DNA from: Onchocerca lupi
Taxonomy: Eukaryota > Nematoda > Chromadorea > Rhabditida > Onchocercidae
DNA: 64,000 nt
Assembly (NCBI GenBank): GCA_028564675.1
Contig: JAOVVO010000038.1
Span: forward strand, 124,001-188,000
Reading direction: 5' to 3'
In this document: positions 48,779 to 61,700 of the stretch, piece after piece
Layout of the letters: each line of letters begins with the position of its first letter
Numbering within the stretch: the stretch's first letter is position 1
Position numbers and translations under genes: made by a program
The notes under the pieces: generated by a model
What the model saw: the letters and a program-made list of their open reading frames with translations, nothing else
Databases searched by the model: none
Told to the model about the DNA's origin: nothing

Positions 48779-51700
48779 TCAAACTCGAAGAATTTCCAAA
48801 CATTTCCCAAAACAAATGCAAATCCAGTCTATTTGAGAAGCTGACCAATGTACTTGATTCACCTGAAAAAAAAAAAACAACCAATTTCGATATAAATGAA
48901 AACAAAAATGCAAATTATCTCCATAACAATTCTAGAACCTAGATTTGAACAACATATTGCCACCAATTTAGCTGATAAATTAACTTCTGAAGTTTCGCAT
49001 AAACAAAGAATCTTCTGACAGTTTGGACTACTATGATAAAATGAAATTTAGGATTACACATATTTAATTAAGAATCTAATATCATAAATTTCGCAAAATA
49101 TTCCTGAGATAAATTACTCAAAAATCGTCAACAAAATAGGTAATTCAATGGCCTTGACGGCTATTTTCCAACTGACTTCCTACACTCGGTTTTCTTATGG
49201 TAATAACATAAGATTTATTAATAAGTACTGAAAATCCTTCGACTTTCATTACTAATTAGACGAGGATCTGTGACAGATAATAAATTATTCATTGCTGTTA
49301 GAAGAGCAACCAGTTAAAAACAAAAGAAATTTAAAACATTAAAAACTAAAGAAATAAATTGAAATGTTTTGAATTGTTGGCATTAAAGTGTGTGAATTCT
49401 TCGCTGAAAAGAACTCACACAATTTAGCAACCAGTTTTATAAAATATACTTATTGCGTGCAGCAAAAATTACCTCTCCTTCAGCTTGATAAGCTAATATT
49501 GGATCTTCAACTGGTCTCGGCATTGGCGAAATGTCCCAAATTAAGGCTTGACGATCATCCCCTAAATTGAAAAACAAAAAAATATCAAAGGTATTCGAAC
49601 TTCGAAACATATGGAAATTATTGAAATTAAGAAATAAGAAGCGAAACCGCCTCAATAATCCAGCATCATTAACTTACAGCAGATATATTTGAGATTTAAA
49701 CCTAAGACCAAATATGAGAATAATGAACTTTAGATTTGAAAAGATTAGGCAATTTCGATACCGCAATAATTTAGAACGGAAATCTTAAATATTAAGATAT
49801 TTAAATCACGTTGAAATTACCGGCTGTACATATGTGACATGAAGAGTGTGGAGCCCAAGCAACACCGTTTACGCAAGCGCGATGATTATGAAGTCGAGCA
49901 AGGGGATTACAAGGTACCCTTATATCCACTATCACTACCTACAAATATACACATAACAATGTCAACCTGAAATGATATTTGAATACATCCCGTAACTGAT
50001 AAATATACCAAGATTTTAATTGCTAACAAGGCTTGCAATCTGATATACTTAATTTATTTAATTCCAGATCCTGTTAAAAGCTTCCACAAAATCTGCCTCA
50101 ACATATTCAACAACATTAATTGTCATCTTTCAGAAGAAGATAAATATTCGGAGTTCAGTCATGTTAACTTCTTTCAATCACAAAAACTCTTCTGATCCTC
50201 AAACGAAAGAAATTGATATAAATAAATCAGAAAAAGCTGATCATTAAACCTCAGCAGAATCCTGCGCAAAAGTAGCTAAGTAGTGACTTTCCTGTTTGTT
50301 CCATGCTAGTCTCATCAATGGTAATCGTAACGGATCTTCATAAACTATCGTAGAATGTTGCAGATTTCGTAAATCAAATAATCGAGCGCTTCCATCCGCA
50401 CCTGCTAATTTTTTTAAATTAACATCTTTCGGAGATCATTAATAACCACTTCGGAAATTTTCCCTTTTAAATATTTGATTCAGCAAATATTCTCTTGACC
50501 AATATGGGCAAAATTTTCTACAACAAAAGTTTCCTGCTATGTGCTTTATCTGTTGAATATAGGAAATTTCCGAGAGCCAGAAATTGATACCCATATAAAA
50601 GAATAATATTTTAATATATATGCTTTTTTAGTGGTAAACAACAAAGATAAAATTGTTTTTGAAGAAGAATTAAAAGCTATGATTTTAACTGCATACCAAC
50701 AGTAGCAAAATTATCCCGCCCACGATTTATTCTCGAAAACTTGATATCATGCACTGGTTTATCATGAGCTATTAATTGAGTTTTAACACTGCCATTAGTT
50801 TTTTTGGTCTGAGCAAGTGCCTGTCCTGTCTGAAAACAGTATATAATATAAAATACTACATCACTGAGGACAAATAAATAACTCAAAATTTCCCACAAAT
50901 AGAAAAGATCACCTTATTTAGCAAACTCAACCCTTTTTGTAAATCAAATCCCGTCATAGATCTTGTAAAATAATCAAATCAAAATCAGATTCACCATGAT
51001 TTCCGTGCATATGTCTTGAGATTCTATACAAATATCAGTTCTAAGCAATGGAATTGAATCATAAAGTGTAAAATATAATCGGAATTATGCATCAAGTTGA
51101 AACAGTACGATAAGGGAAACAAAATAAAATTAAAATTGCTAAGATCCTGAATTTTTTTAATCTGCTCACTTCAAGTTGCCATATGGTGCAGCTCATGTCG
51201 ATTGAAGAAGTACCAATCAAGGTTGGATCAACATCATTCCAATCGAAATTCGTTAATGGTCCAGAATAATTTGATGCTTGCTTCTGTAAATTTAAACATT
51301 CTACATTCTATCATTTATGATTTTTAATAGAACTACACAAGGATGCACAGTATTACTGAAAACAGGTGACAAATATTGACCACGACTGTTTCAGACTCGC
51401 TTATCTTTAAATAATACCACCGACGTTTGAGCAGTCCAAAGTTATTTACAAGATCAGTTATGCACAGATACAATCAGTGTGATAACATACATTATTTAAG
51501 ATGCATTCCATCATTACAGAATTTGGCTCTACTCGATAAATTTTCAAACATTCTCCACTGGTTGCCAATAGATCAGGATAGGAATCCATCTGGAAAAATG
51601 TAATATATAACATAAATATTGAGAAACTGATAAACTGTACTTCGATAAGCAAACAATTTCTTGAAGGCAAATATCTTACTTATTAAAATTTTCAGAAACA

Positions 51701-53990
51701 TTAAGTTCGAAATGATACGAACCATATCTGGAATCCACTGAATACAATTCGGAGGGAATGTATGCTCGAATGAAAGCCTCTCCACAAGCTCACCTTGTTG
51801 CTCGTCTAATTGTATGACTGATACCTATAGAAACATTAGAAATGAAAACAAACATGAAAATTAAGACAACTATGCAAAAAAATCGACTAAATTTGAAAAG
51901 AAAAAAATTCGGAGAAATTAATACAAAAGATGATAGAAAACGAGAGGAATTATCAAAGTTTGCAGGCCTTTAAACTTTTGCATAACCTAATCGACATTTA
52001 ATAAAGCAGAATAATTCTGCAACTCGATTCTTGGGAGGTTTTTTAACAAGTAGGCATACGTTTATCTTTTCGCTAAATAGAAAAACGTATTAAATTTAAT
52101 ATTTAAATAATATAAAAATCAGTAGTTGAAGCAAAGAAATATGAGCTGTTAAGAAATTTCTTTTTATATATTTCTTACTGCTGTATCTATAATGTTAAGT
52201 AAATAAGTTCTTCATTTCTGTTGCATTTTTTGAAAATTTTGCAGAGTTGCTGATTAAATGAAGTGCTCTTATCCTAGCTTCTCCATCATTTCATTTTATC
52301 ACATTGCTACTTGTTCACAGTTTCCTTCTTTTTTCTTGCAATTATTATAAACACTAGATATCACCTGCATAGTCTATCAAATGTTTTATATGAAATTTCT
52401 CGAAATTTACTCCTAGGATCCACAGTATAAAACAAGATCCAAAAAACGATTCCCTTAGCTTGTCTTTCCTAACCTCAAATTTCATCGTTTTCAGCTCATC
52501 TTCATTCTTGATATTATTTCCTATTATAATGCTTATTCTGACGATAACCGATTATAATGTTCTACATTAAATTTATAATAGCTTAATTTTTATTGAAAGA
52601 TATCAGTGAGATTAATATGTGTAACTTCCTTTTTTATAAACTTACAATTTGGTGCACAGTCACTACTTCATTGTTAATACTGTGCAAAAAATTCTACGCC
52701 ATAATAAAATTTAAACACTATCAACGAAGGACGAAACAAACAGAAAATTCAATTTAAACAAACCCTGTTATTATGAGGTTTATCTTCTACAACACTACCA
52801 ACAGCAATGCGCCATCGGCCCTCTGAATCTGTTTTATTGGACCAACCAGCCGCGAAAAGTGGTCGAGTTGAAGTAAAACGATAAATTTGGCGACGCTTCG
52901 GTGGAGCAGGAGGAGCTGGCGCTGCAATCGTTGGTGTTGAGGGAGGAGCACTTTCGATACTGTTTGGTCCTGACGGCCGAGATACAGCGCTATTTGTTGC
53001 TATTGCTGAAAAATCAAAAGTGAGACTTTCGTCACAAGTGCTTAATTTGAACACTATGATCGTTATATAATTTCAACAATATTATCGACATAATCACCAA
53101 TATGAACTTATTTATAATAAAATTTTTTGTAACCTAAGCTGCAAAAGAGAGAATGGAACTTTAAGATGCATACAAAACAAATGATTTAGAAAAATTTTCT
53201 TCCGAGAAACCAACGGAGGCACTGATACATTTGACTGATGATATGTGTAAGAATTTAGATGGTAAATCCATAGCTTATCTTTCAGATTTTTATACGCTCT
53301 AGCACATGTATGGCGACATTACGAATGCTCATTCTGTTCCTTCTCAAAAAGAATGCGTAACTCATAACAGTTATCATGCAAGAAAAGAACTCAAAAAACA
53401 AAGAGGTTAAATTTCTAGTAATAATCTAAAAGTTGCTTGTATTAATTAATGGTTGCTACTGGCAATAAATGCATCATCGAAAGTTATTCTAGTATTCATG
53501 GACTATTGCATATATTGCTAATTCCTTTTATAACAAAGAAGTTTCAATGTTTAGCTTCAGCTACCTTCTACGTTAGCTTCTACTTTAGTTGGTACAATAC
53601 AATGATTCAAGTTTGGATAACATAATTATTTTGGAAGCAAAAATACGTAACAGATCATATTCTCTGACACTACAAGCGGCAGAATTTGTAATGTCTACTA
53701 ATTATTGTCCACTAATTCAGTGATTCCATTTTGGATTTAGGATCTCAGCAATGAGATATCAAAATCCAGTCTAAAATACCTCGTAATCTTATAACAATAA
53801 GTAACAATAACGATGATGCTAGTACAATACATATGTTAATTATATACTAACGTGTTGTGGTTGTACTAGCAATTTGATGATTCGTCGTTATTTGTTGCTG
53901 CAAGGTTTGTTGTGAACCGGTTGTACTGGTTGCACCTGATGCGGAATTCCCTGATGGTGTTGCAACCATTTGTCCAAAACCGTAAAACAT
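48779..53990 (-). CDS. DCAF7/WDR68/AN11 (SWAN) WD40 protein, copy 2 (diverged)
   Basis: Ten exons: 53990-53852, 53005-52764, 51824-51723, 51589-51491, 51283-51170, 50829-50697, 50401-50250, 49938-49821, 49561-49473, 48862-48779; 423 aa. Exon 3 and exons 5-10 have exactly the same lengths and phases as in copy 1 (102, 114, 133, 152, 118, 89, 84 nt), strong evidence of tandem duplication. Shared motifs include NFDWNDVDPTLIGTSSID, VKTQLIAHDKPVHDIKF, WAPHSSCHICTA, QALIWDI and LEILRV. Differences from the family: a new N-terminal region of about 100 residues rich in T, S, Q, A and P, replacement of the KEVYKYEAP segment by RRQIYRFTSTRP, and changes such as CIQWIPDM and CLKIYRV in the early blades. 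It uses a normal GT donor where copy 1 has GC. Probably functional, since the frame is fully open. Confidence 0.9.
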
Positions 53991-54046
53991 TAACACCAAT
54001 GTTTGTATTCTGAAATTATGCTCCTACAAATAGTCATTATGCAGGG

Positions 54047-54137
54047 AATAAACTTTCTGCAAAGTTTTTCATTATGCATTGAGTATATGATGTGAATACA
54101 CCCAATGCATATTAAAAAACTTTGTAGAAAGTTTATT
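54047..54137. repeat. Foldback: 35-bp arms, 21-nt loop
   Basis: Arms 54047-54081 and 54103-54137 pair over 35 positions with 32 Watson-Crick pairs, one G-U and two mismatches (72/112 and 70/114 within the window numbering 54xxx). The loop is 54082-54102. The element starts 57 bp upstream of the start codon of WD40 copy 2, in its 5' flank. The size is compatible with a miRNA precursor or a tiny inverted-repeat element. Confidence 0.75.
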
Positions 54138-54162
54138 ATGCTAAAGAATAAATTTAGCATAA
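54136..54162. repeat. Second hairpin, 10-bp perfect stem
   Basis: ttatgctaaa (54136-54145) and tttagcataa (54153-54162) form a perfect 10-bp stem with a 7-nt loop, directly abutting the larger foldback. Confidence 0.7.
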
Positions 54163-54907
54163 CGCCAATCAATCAATTAATTTACAATTCTTTATTTTCA
54201 TGAATACAATACAATTTATTATATTTAGGATGAAAAATTTCTCAGTAAGAACATAAACTCTACCCGACTAAAAAATATAACTCTTCCTGAATTCTCCTAG
54301 TTATGATTAACATTTTAGTCATACTGTCTCATCAGTCATAACGCTATTCTTTATTTTCTTAATTAACGGTCAGAAAATTTGAGATTTCGGTGATATAATC
54401 TTTGACTCTGGAGTGATATATGGGCGAATATAGCCCTCCCATCTTGGTATTATACTCAAAACAGTACAAACACGTGAACATCGGAGAATCAGATATTAAC
54501 TGACAGGCAAGATCAAAATCTGCAAGTTCAATGTGGGTGAAGGAACTGAGGTTCCAAGTAAATTCGGAATTCAATCCATACCCACTTTAATCATTACAGC
54601 AACTGTCCAAACGCGGCCCGTGGCGGGCTAGCAATAAAATGCGGCCTTAGTTCTCTACGTCATCATCAGTGCGCGGGTCACGGTCGGCATAGGATGCTGC
54701 GGGACTTCAAGGTCAGTTCATTCCGTTGCAGAAATGCAAACGAAAACAATAACGTGAAACACTGCCGAGAGTTCTAAGCGAGCTGAGAAAGCCTTAGAAA
54801 ATCACGAAAGCGATACCGGTATTTAGAATCCATTCTACCTGTCAACATCTTCCATTCTCATAATCTCTTGTACAAAGTTCACTTAAAGTCAAGATTAAGG
54901 TGACAGA

Positions 54908-54993
54908 GATCATCAGTTCACAATAATTAGAAGACAGGAGGTCACCAGTCCACAATAACCAGGATAAAGAGGTCACAAATCCAAGACGACCTC
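54908..54993. repeat. Three imperfect 31-32-bp tandem repeats
   Basis: Units begin at about 54908 (gatcatcagttcacaataat), 54940 (ggtcaccagtccacaataac) and 54971 (ggtcacaaatccaagacgac). The third copy is shorter and more diverged. Confidence 0.6.
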
Positions 54994-55154
54994 TGTTCCC
55001 CCTCGCTCCATCCCCTGATTACATAATCAAATGCACTGTTTTCTAACCATGAATTTGACTTACCCCGCAACATCTCGGATGAAAAGACTCAGATAGGGGC
55101 GAATTTATCAACACTGTCCTAGTGGACTAAGCTGAACTATAAGGACATCATTGT

Positions 55155-55228
55155 CTGTTTTAATTGCGGACTCGAACCTGTTGGTTACTGATGGCAGTGC
55201 ATGAGCACTCCATTACACCATCCTCACA
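55155..55228 (-). other. Degenerate tRNA-like pol III promoter (A and B boxes)
   Basis: On the minus strand TGGTGTAATGG (55220-55210) fits the A-box pattern and GGTTCGAGTCC (55178-55168) fits the B box, with tRNA-like spacing of 31 nt. The flanking bases do not form proper acceptor or T stems, so it is not a working tRNA. A tRNA-derived SINE head or a tRNA relict would explain it. Confidence 0.35.
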
Positions 55229-56605
55229 CCTTTTGCTCATTTTCTTGCTCAGGAAAAAGGCATTAACAGTTATCGAAATTTTGATTATTCTACGAAAATA
55301 TGTCTTGCGATCAGCATACTATAGTAGTATCGAGAATTGCCTGAACTTTGATGGCTTTTTCAAGTAGCACCTGAAATTTGCATTTACTTATCATCCATTC
55401 TATTTCAAAACTTTATGCATATTTTTCATGCTTTGCACAATTTTTGAGATTCTCACAATCATGAAATTTTAATATTTCGGAATTTTCCATCGTGGAAGGT
55501 ATTTTTGGCACAATTATTTTGATTTTAAGAGAATGTAAGAGAATCAGAGGTCTTCAAATAATATCGCATAAATCTAAATAAAATGAAATTAAAATCATTG
55601 CTCAAAATTCTGTTGACAAATTTTTTGTGTTGTGCAGTTTGTTCTGATTTATTGAGGCTCGAGTCTGAGTGCATGCAATTCACTTAGCAGAGTTTCACAT
55701 CGTTTTTTACCAATAAAAATTAATGAAGTAACGAAATTATTGATATCAACAGCCAATCAATGTGGATATCAGAGTCTGATGACAGTATTTCTTCAAGATT
55801 TGTGTGGCTGAGCTTTTAATTGGTCATCTGCCATCATGCATCAAATGATCGGATAGTTTTAATAGTTTTAATGTAATAATATTAATCGCTTATTTATCCT
55901 CATATTTGTGATTTTAGCGCATTCATGAAAAATTTTTAAAACTATCAAGATTTTGACGAACGAAATCTTTTCGGAATCAAATTTACATAGTTTTAAATTA
56001 TTATAACTCTACCATTATATCAGTAAGGACTGCTCATTTGGGACAGCATTTATTTCGATGATGCTATGTGATAGCATAACTGAAGAAGGATTTCCTGGAA
56101 GTTGACAATACCGATTGTTAAACCAGTTTACTGAAGTTAGATTGAGCTACAAACTGAAAAACTAAATCGTCATGAAAAGTGAAAAAAAGACTGTTTCTTT
56201 ATTCATAATAAAATATGACACAAAAATATTGGTAAGATGCCGATAAATAAGCATAAAAATAATCACATGCAAAAAGCAAAGAAGTTAACAAAGAAATAAA
56301 AGATGGCCAAATAACAGTATCAATGTACGGTAAGTAAGAACGACCAATAAATAAACAGTTGAGAAAAGATACTTGTTTGCTCGATGTTATCGTATTCGTT
56401 TTTAATTATCTGCTATTCAAATATGAGTTAATTTTATACACTCGATAAATTTATGTATAATATCGAACAAATTAGCGATAATGCTATTCCAACAATATGT
56501 TTAGCAATTGATTGTATCTTCGATATTATCACTAATAATTTTGATTGATGCCAGTTTATTAGTCGTAATTGCGCTTTGCATATTGTCAATATAATTAATC
56601 TTTAG

Positions 56606-58015
56606 AGAGCGTCGATATTCAATGTCTTGAAGGAATACGACGATAAAGTGAACAAATATTGGCCAGTTTGTGAGATGACTGCGACAGTAATCAATAATGG
56701 TGACATTTCTCTCTATGACACTACATGGGATCAGTTATTATATAATAAAAAATTTTCTAACGCATTAAATTTTTTAGAAAAAGAAAAATCCGTTTTCAAT
56801 TAATTTGACTAAGTTGAAAGTGAGAAAGGAACAGAAGGAGGAAGAGGAAGAACAATTTAACCCAAATACTGACCGGTAAAAATACTGTAGGTAATGTTTT
56901 TTCTTAACTGAAAAATAAGTTTCATCTTTCCTTCCATTTCGTGATCTATCAATCAATTCTACTTCCTAATCAAACGATTGTAACTGACTTTTGATTATTT
57001 ATAGAATTTAAGAGATGCCATAACTTCTTTCTATTGCTTGCAGTAAAATATTCTTTAAAAAACTTTCGAAAGATAATTGAACCTGTTATCTGTTTATTGC
57101 AACCAATCTGCTTCAATCAGTCGCATAATTCTATTAACTCACTTTTGCATTTTATCGGGGATACTGATATAAAATTTATTTGATTGATATTTGTCTATCA
57201 AATCAGTTTTATTGTCGTTTTTTTTCGCATTTATTGAAGATTATGCAAACTTCAAGTACATCATATTATAAAATTTTGTAAAAAAAATATTATAACATAT
57301 TTTTATTGTTATATTATTATAACATTTTTTATTTTTAATCTCCAAATTTTCAATTTTGGAAGTTAACGAATGAAATCAGATATATGTAGTAATAGTATGG
57401 ATAATTCAGTTTCGTTTATCGAGACTGATCATTAGGTCCTCTTTTTTAATTCGATTATTTAATTTGCAAAATCCGGTTGCTTTAATTGGTAATTGAAGGA
57501 TTTAATAGAACAATATGGAATTTCATAAAGATAAAAAAGAAGGACGAGTCGAAGTATATATGTAATGAACATTGTGGTATCTTCTTTGTGTATGAGTGAT
57601 GACTATTCACACCTTAAAACAATGGCAACTTGAAGCGCGTTGATTGAAAATGTCACATCTAAAGCTCTGACATGGAATGTCAAATTTCTACGATTTTCTG
57701 TATTAATAAAGAATTTATTTGGAGCGAAGAAACGAGCAAGACCTAACTTTCGATCCTCTATATACACTGATTTATTGATCTATCGATATCATTTGGTGAA
57801 TTTCTACCTGCTTATTATTATTCTCGCGGCTACTGAAAGTTCACAACGCTGAATAATGCTACATTAGATAGGGCGTGGTTAATAATCAGATAAACAGATC
57901 AGGATTCGATATTCATCGAAAGAAGTACGAGAAATTCAGGATAATCGTCATCCCGATCAGGAGGACGGCGACGACACCGAATAACACAATTGGCAGTTGT
58001 AATATACATCACTAA
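56606..58015 (+). CDS. Candidate small gene, unknown product
   Basis: Three phase-compatible exons can be drawn: 56606-56686 (after tcttttag-like acceptor; reads SIFNVLKEYDDKVNKYWPVC), 56778-56875 (KNPFSINLTKLKV, then an acidic stretch and FNPNTD) and 57898-58015 (FDIHRKKYEKFRIIVIP, TATTPNNTIGSC, stop). The first exon stays open past the proposed donor for another 38 codons, so the intron may be wrong. The start is missing. An open frame at 57640-57852 with a hydrophobic stretch lies in the last intron and could be another exon. I recognise no family. Confidence 0.35.
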
Positions 58016-58450
58016 TGCTGCATTATAATCTTCCAATTTCATTTCCCTGATAAAAAATCATCTCTCAGGCACGAACTATTGTGATATCTCTTCTTCTTCT
58101 TCTTCTTCCTTAGTATTCGGATAAGAATCGATTCAATTTATTTTCTTCCGGATTATGATAACAATCAAACTGAAATAAATATAATTTATTCAACTTATTT
58201 TACTGCCGAATCCTGGTTTTCATTAATTTCTGCATGATCATTTTGATCTAAATCTAAAATTTATCGTTTATTTATCTGTCCTGCTACTTTGTTTATCTAC
58301 TTAGTGTAGAACCATTAATTTAAAAAATTCCATATAATAAACAACTCTTCGAAAATTCGAACCTGATCAGAGATTGTTATCTGTAATCAATTTTTATTCT
58401 GAAATCCATCAGTTAATTGACGTAACATATTTTATAAAATATTCGATTCA

Positions 58451-58679
58451 ATGATGCGAAAATTACTAATTTTGATATCTTTCGCGGTAGTGATTACTCG
58501 ATGGGTCTTAAGTCGAAGTAAGTTTCTTATTTTTTCCCCCTTCTCGTTGTTTTAATGATTGCTGCTTAAGAAGAATATCAAAAATACTCATTTCAATTGG
58601 TACTGGAATAAAATTCAATCATTTAACACTTAAATAATTCAAAATAATATGTTCAATTAGAAATATAATCAATGCCAAG

Positions 58680-58710
<31 letters not shown>

Positions 58711-61700
58711 TAATATTTCAACTTTTTTTCTTATTTGTTCATGAAAAATGCAAGTTATTTTGATTAGGAAATTCAAGTCTATCTTTTGTCGAGAAATAAT
58801 TGTAATCACTTGTAATTGATGATCGTTGAAAAGATAGCTATTTGCTTATTAAATTCAACTCTTGAAAGAGAAAATAAAATAATGTCAGAGAAGCTGAAAC
58901 TTGAATTTGAAAAAAAAATTGTTCAAATTACAAAGTTAAAAGTAAAAAATGTGAAGTACAGCATAATAATGTTAGGTTTCTGCGATAAAAGCTGCGCTTT
59001 TTGAGTTTTGAGTATGTTTCCACAATTGTTTTGTTTTTTTACATTACAAGGAAGTATGAAGTTTATTGATGAGTTTTTGTTAATTAGAATCATTAAAATT
59101 TCAGTTTAAAGTCTTTGAAATTTCTTCAAAATTAATTTCAAATTAATTTGGACATAATGAAATGAAAAAAAAAAAAAAAGCAGAACAATGTAACTGTGTA
59201 GCAAATTATTGAGATATGAATTATTATGCAGCGCCTGAATGTTTTGTGAAGTTTGCCCTATTTTTCAATTTCTTTCCTTAGTAATATTTGTCATCATTTG
59301 AAGAGTTTCAGTATTCTCTATTTCTCCAAATTTTTCAGTCCTTCATTCTTTCCCATTCTGTAATTACTTCATTTAAATTTTTTATGACACAAATACCTCG
59401 TTTTATTTAATGGCAAATCTGCTACGAATTTTTGACTGTGGGGATGCGATTAAAAAAATCCTTTAACTCTGTCTTGTCTTTTTTTCTTTTTTTTTGAAAA
59501 ACTTATTATTTGTCAGCTGAATGAAATATTTCCTTTTTAAAGTTTTTGTTTAAAGGAGAAAATGAGTAGTGATTCTTAAAAGCTTGAATTAATTGAAAAT
59601 ATATGCGACATATATAATATAACATTTTGCTTCTATCAATTTTCATGAAATGATTAGTGGTGGTTTGAATTGATAGCCTTATTGTGATTTTCAAAAATTA
59701 GATAAATTAGTAGTTTTTGTATATGGATGCGAAAATTTGTTTCAAGGTAATAAGTACTTGCAAATATTCGATAAAAATATTTTAAAAAATTGGAATGAAA
59801 ATTAGTAATTTTTGAAAATTACAATAATGCTATCAATTCAAACTACCAATAATCATTTCGTGGCATTTTATATAGTTATTTGAAGATTAGGACATGTTTG
59901 TTATTAATTACTTCATCAGCTTATTATGCTGATTTTTTATTTTGCAATAAAACTTTGAACATTCAGGTTCACAGGGAGCAATCCTTCGTATCTTCGAATT
60001 TTTGTCAAAGATGAAAAATAAAATTGAATGGGGAGTCCAGTTTCTGATCTTTGAGTAAGATCTGAAGCTATATTATTGATTCATTGCATATTGAATAGCA
60101 ATACTGATTTTGTTTTGCTTTCTAGCTATGTTAAGGAAAGTCATTTACAGAGATAAAGAGATATCAATATAAATAAAAATGTAAATGTTCCTTCTTATCA
60201 ACCTTAAATTTCCGAAAGTTTTTCACTGATTGTTTTGAAATTTTCATACTACATTGCATTCAAATAGACATATGTTTTTTGTATAGAATTATTTGCTTTT
60301 TTCCTTTACGTGTCATACCCGTGACAGGTAAAAGTAAGTAACCGGACTGAATTTTTTGACCACGCTTACACTACGCTTACTTTCTGTATTGACCACGCCT
60401 TCATGACCAGACAGAAACTATTGACCACGCCTACTTTCTGCATTCATCGGGATCGCGTGGCCGGCTTCAGCTAGTTTTTTTTAATAAAATTGGATCGAAG
60501 TGCTTTTTGCTTGATGGATTTCATTAAAGCAAAAGTCATCGCGACATATTTGTGAATATTTTACCGGAAATCTCTCCGAGATGAAACTTTTCGGAATTAG
60601 GAAAAAGTATTTTAAATTGGGATTAGTTAAAAAGTGTTTCAGGAATGATAAAAATCAAGAAATTATGCGATGTAATAGTACCAAAAGTAGCAGTAATAAT
60701 GATGATGTCAAAACAATAATTACAATAGTAACGTAATTATCAGCAAAATTCGTGTAGGATTATAAAGATTGCTTATTTTCTACATACTTTTACAGACTTT
60801 ATTGACGGAATGACGTATGATGAATAATCAAGGACTTTTTGCCTTGTATAAATGTTATATACCCATACCAGGCTTATCAGTTACTTAATTGTTTTCCAAA
60901 AAATATGGTCTATAATAGCTTTTCCATTTACAGCAATCAAGATATCAGCGCAATGTAACTTGGAATCAGATCATACCAAACTTGGACGGTGCTTGCGACC
61001 ATGGCTCGATCTATGGGAGATGATACGAGTTCAAGAAAGTCATGCAGCTAATCTTATATATCCGGTAATGTTCAAGTAAATTTCAAAAAATTGAAATGGA
61101 AAAAAGAAATGAATTTACTTCAAAGGAATATAAATAATTTAAATAAGCTGAATTGAACTCAAAAAGAATTAAATAAACTAATAAAATACGACTAAATTTT
61201 CAGTGGTATAATTTAGTTCAATTTGTAGCATTTATAATACCGAAAAATTAAAATGGAAGGTCAAAATCAAATCATTGTAGCAATTAAACTGCATCGAAAT
61301 TCTTATTCATAAAATTATTATTATGAATTTAATCATCCAAACTCTCATTTTATTTTTATTTATCTAAGCGATTTCAGTGAGAAATAAAATGCATGAGAAA
61401 AAATACAATAGTATATTCATCGAAAATTTTTTCGAAATTTAAAATTAAATATTTCGGAAAAGAATCCAGGCACTTTAGAAAGTTGAGGGTACAAATTACT
61501 TAAACCAAATCCAAATATACATTGACTCAATTTATTTATCTATTTAGTTTCATTTAATTAGGTCTAGCATAGATTATTTCAGTTTATTTAAACTCATTTG
61601 AGTGATTATTTAAGTAATCGATGTTAAATTTAATTAAATGAAGATATCATTTTAAAATAAAATATCAGTTTGACCAAATATCATTTTGACAAATATCATT

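Larger units (their letters stand above)
54590..55230. other. GC-richer patch of possible mobile-element origin
   Basis: Base composition rises well above the surroundings, most clearly at about 54610-54730 (for example gcggcccgtggcgggctagc). No open frame of note and no terminal repeats or target duplications are visible. It includes the 32-bp imperfect repeats and the tRNA-like promoter described separately. Candidate relict SINE or other transposon. Confidence 0.4.

Noticed and set aside
55155..55228. A functional tRNA gene
   Set aside because: A and B boxes are present but acceptor and T-stem bases do not pair.
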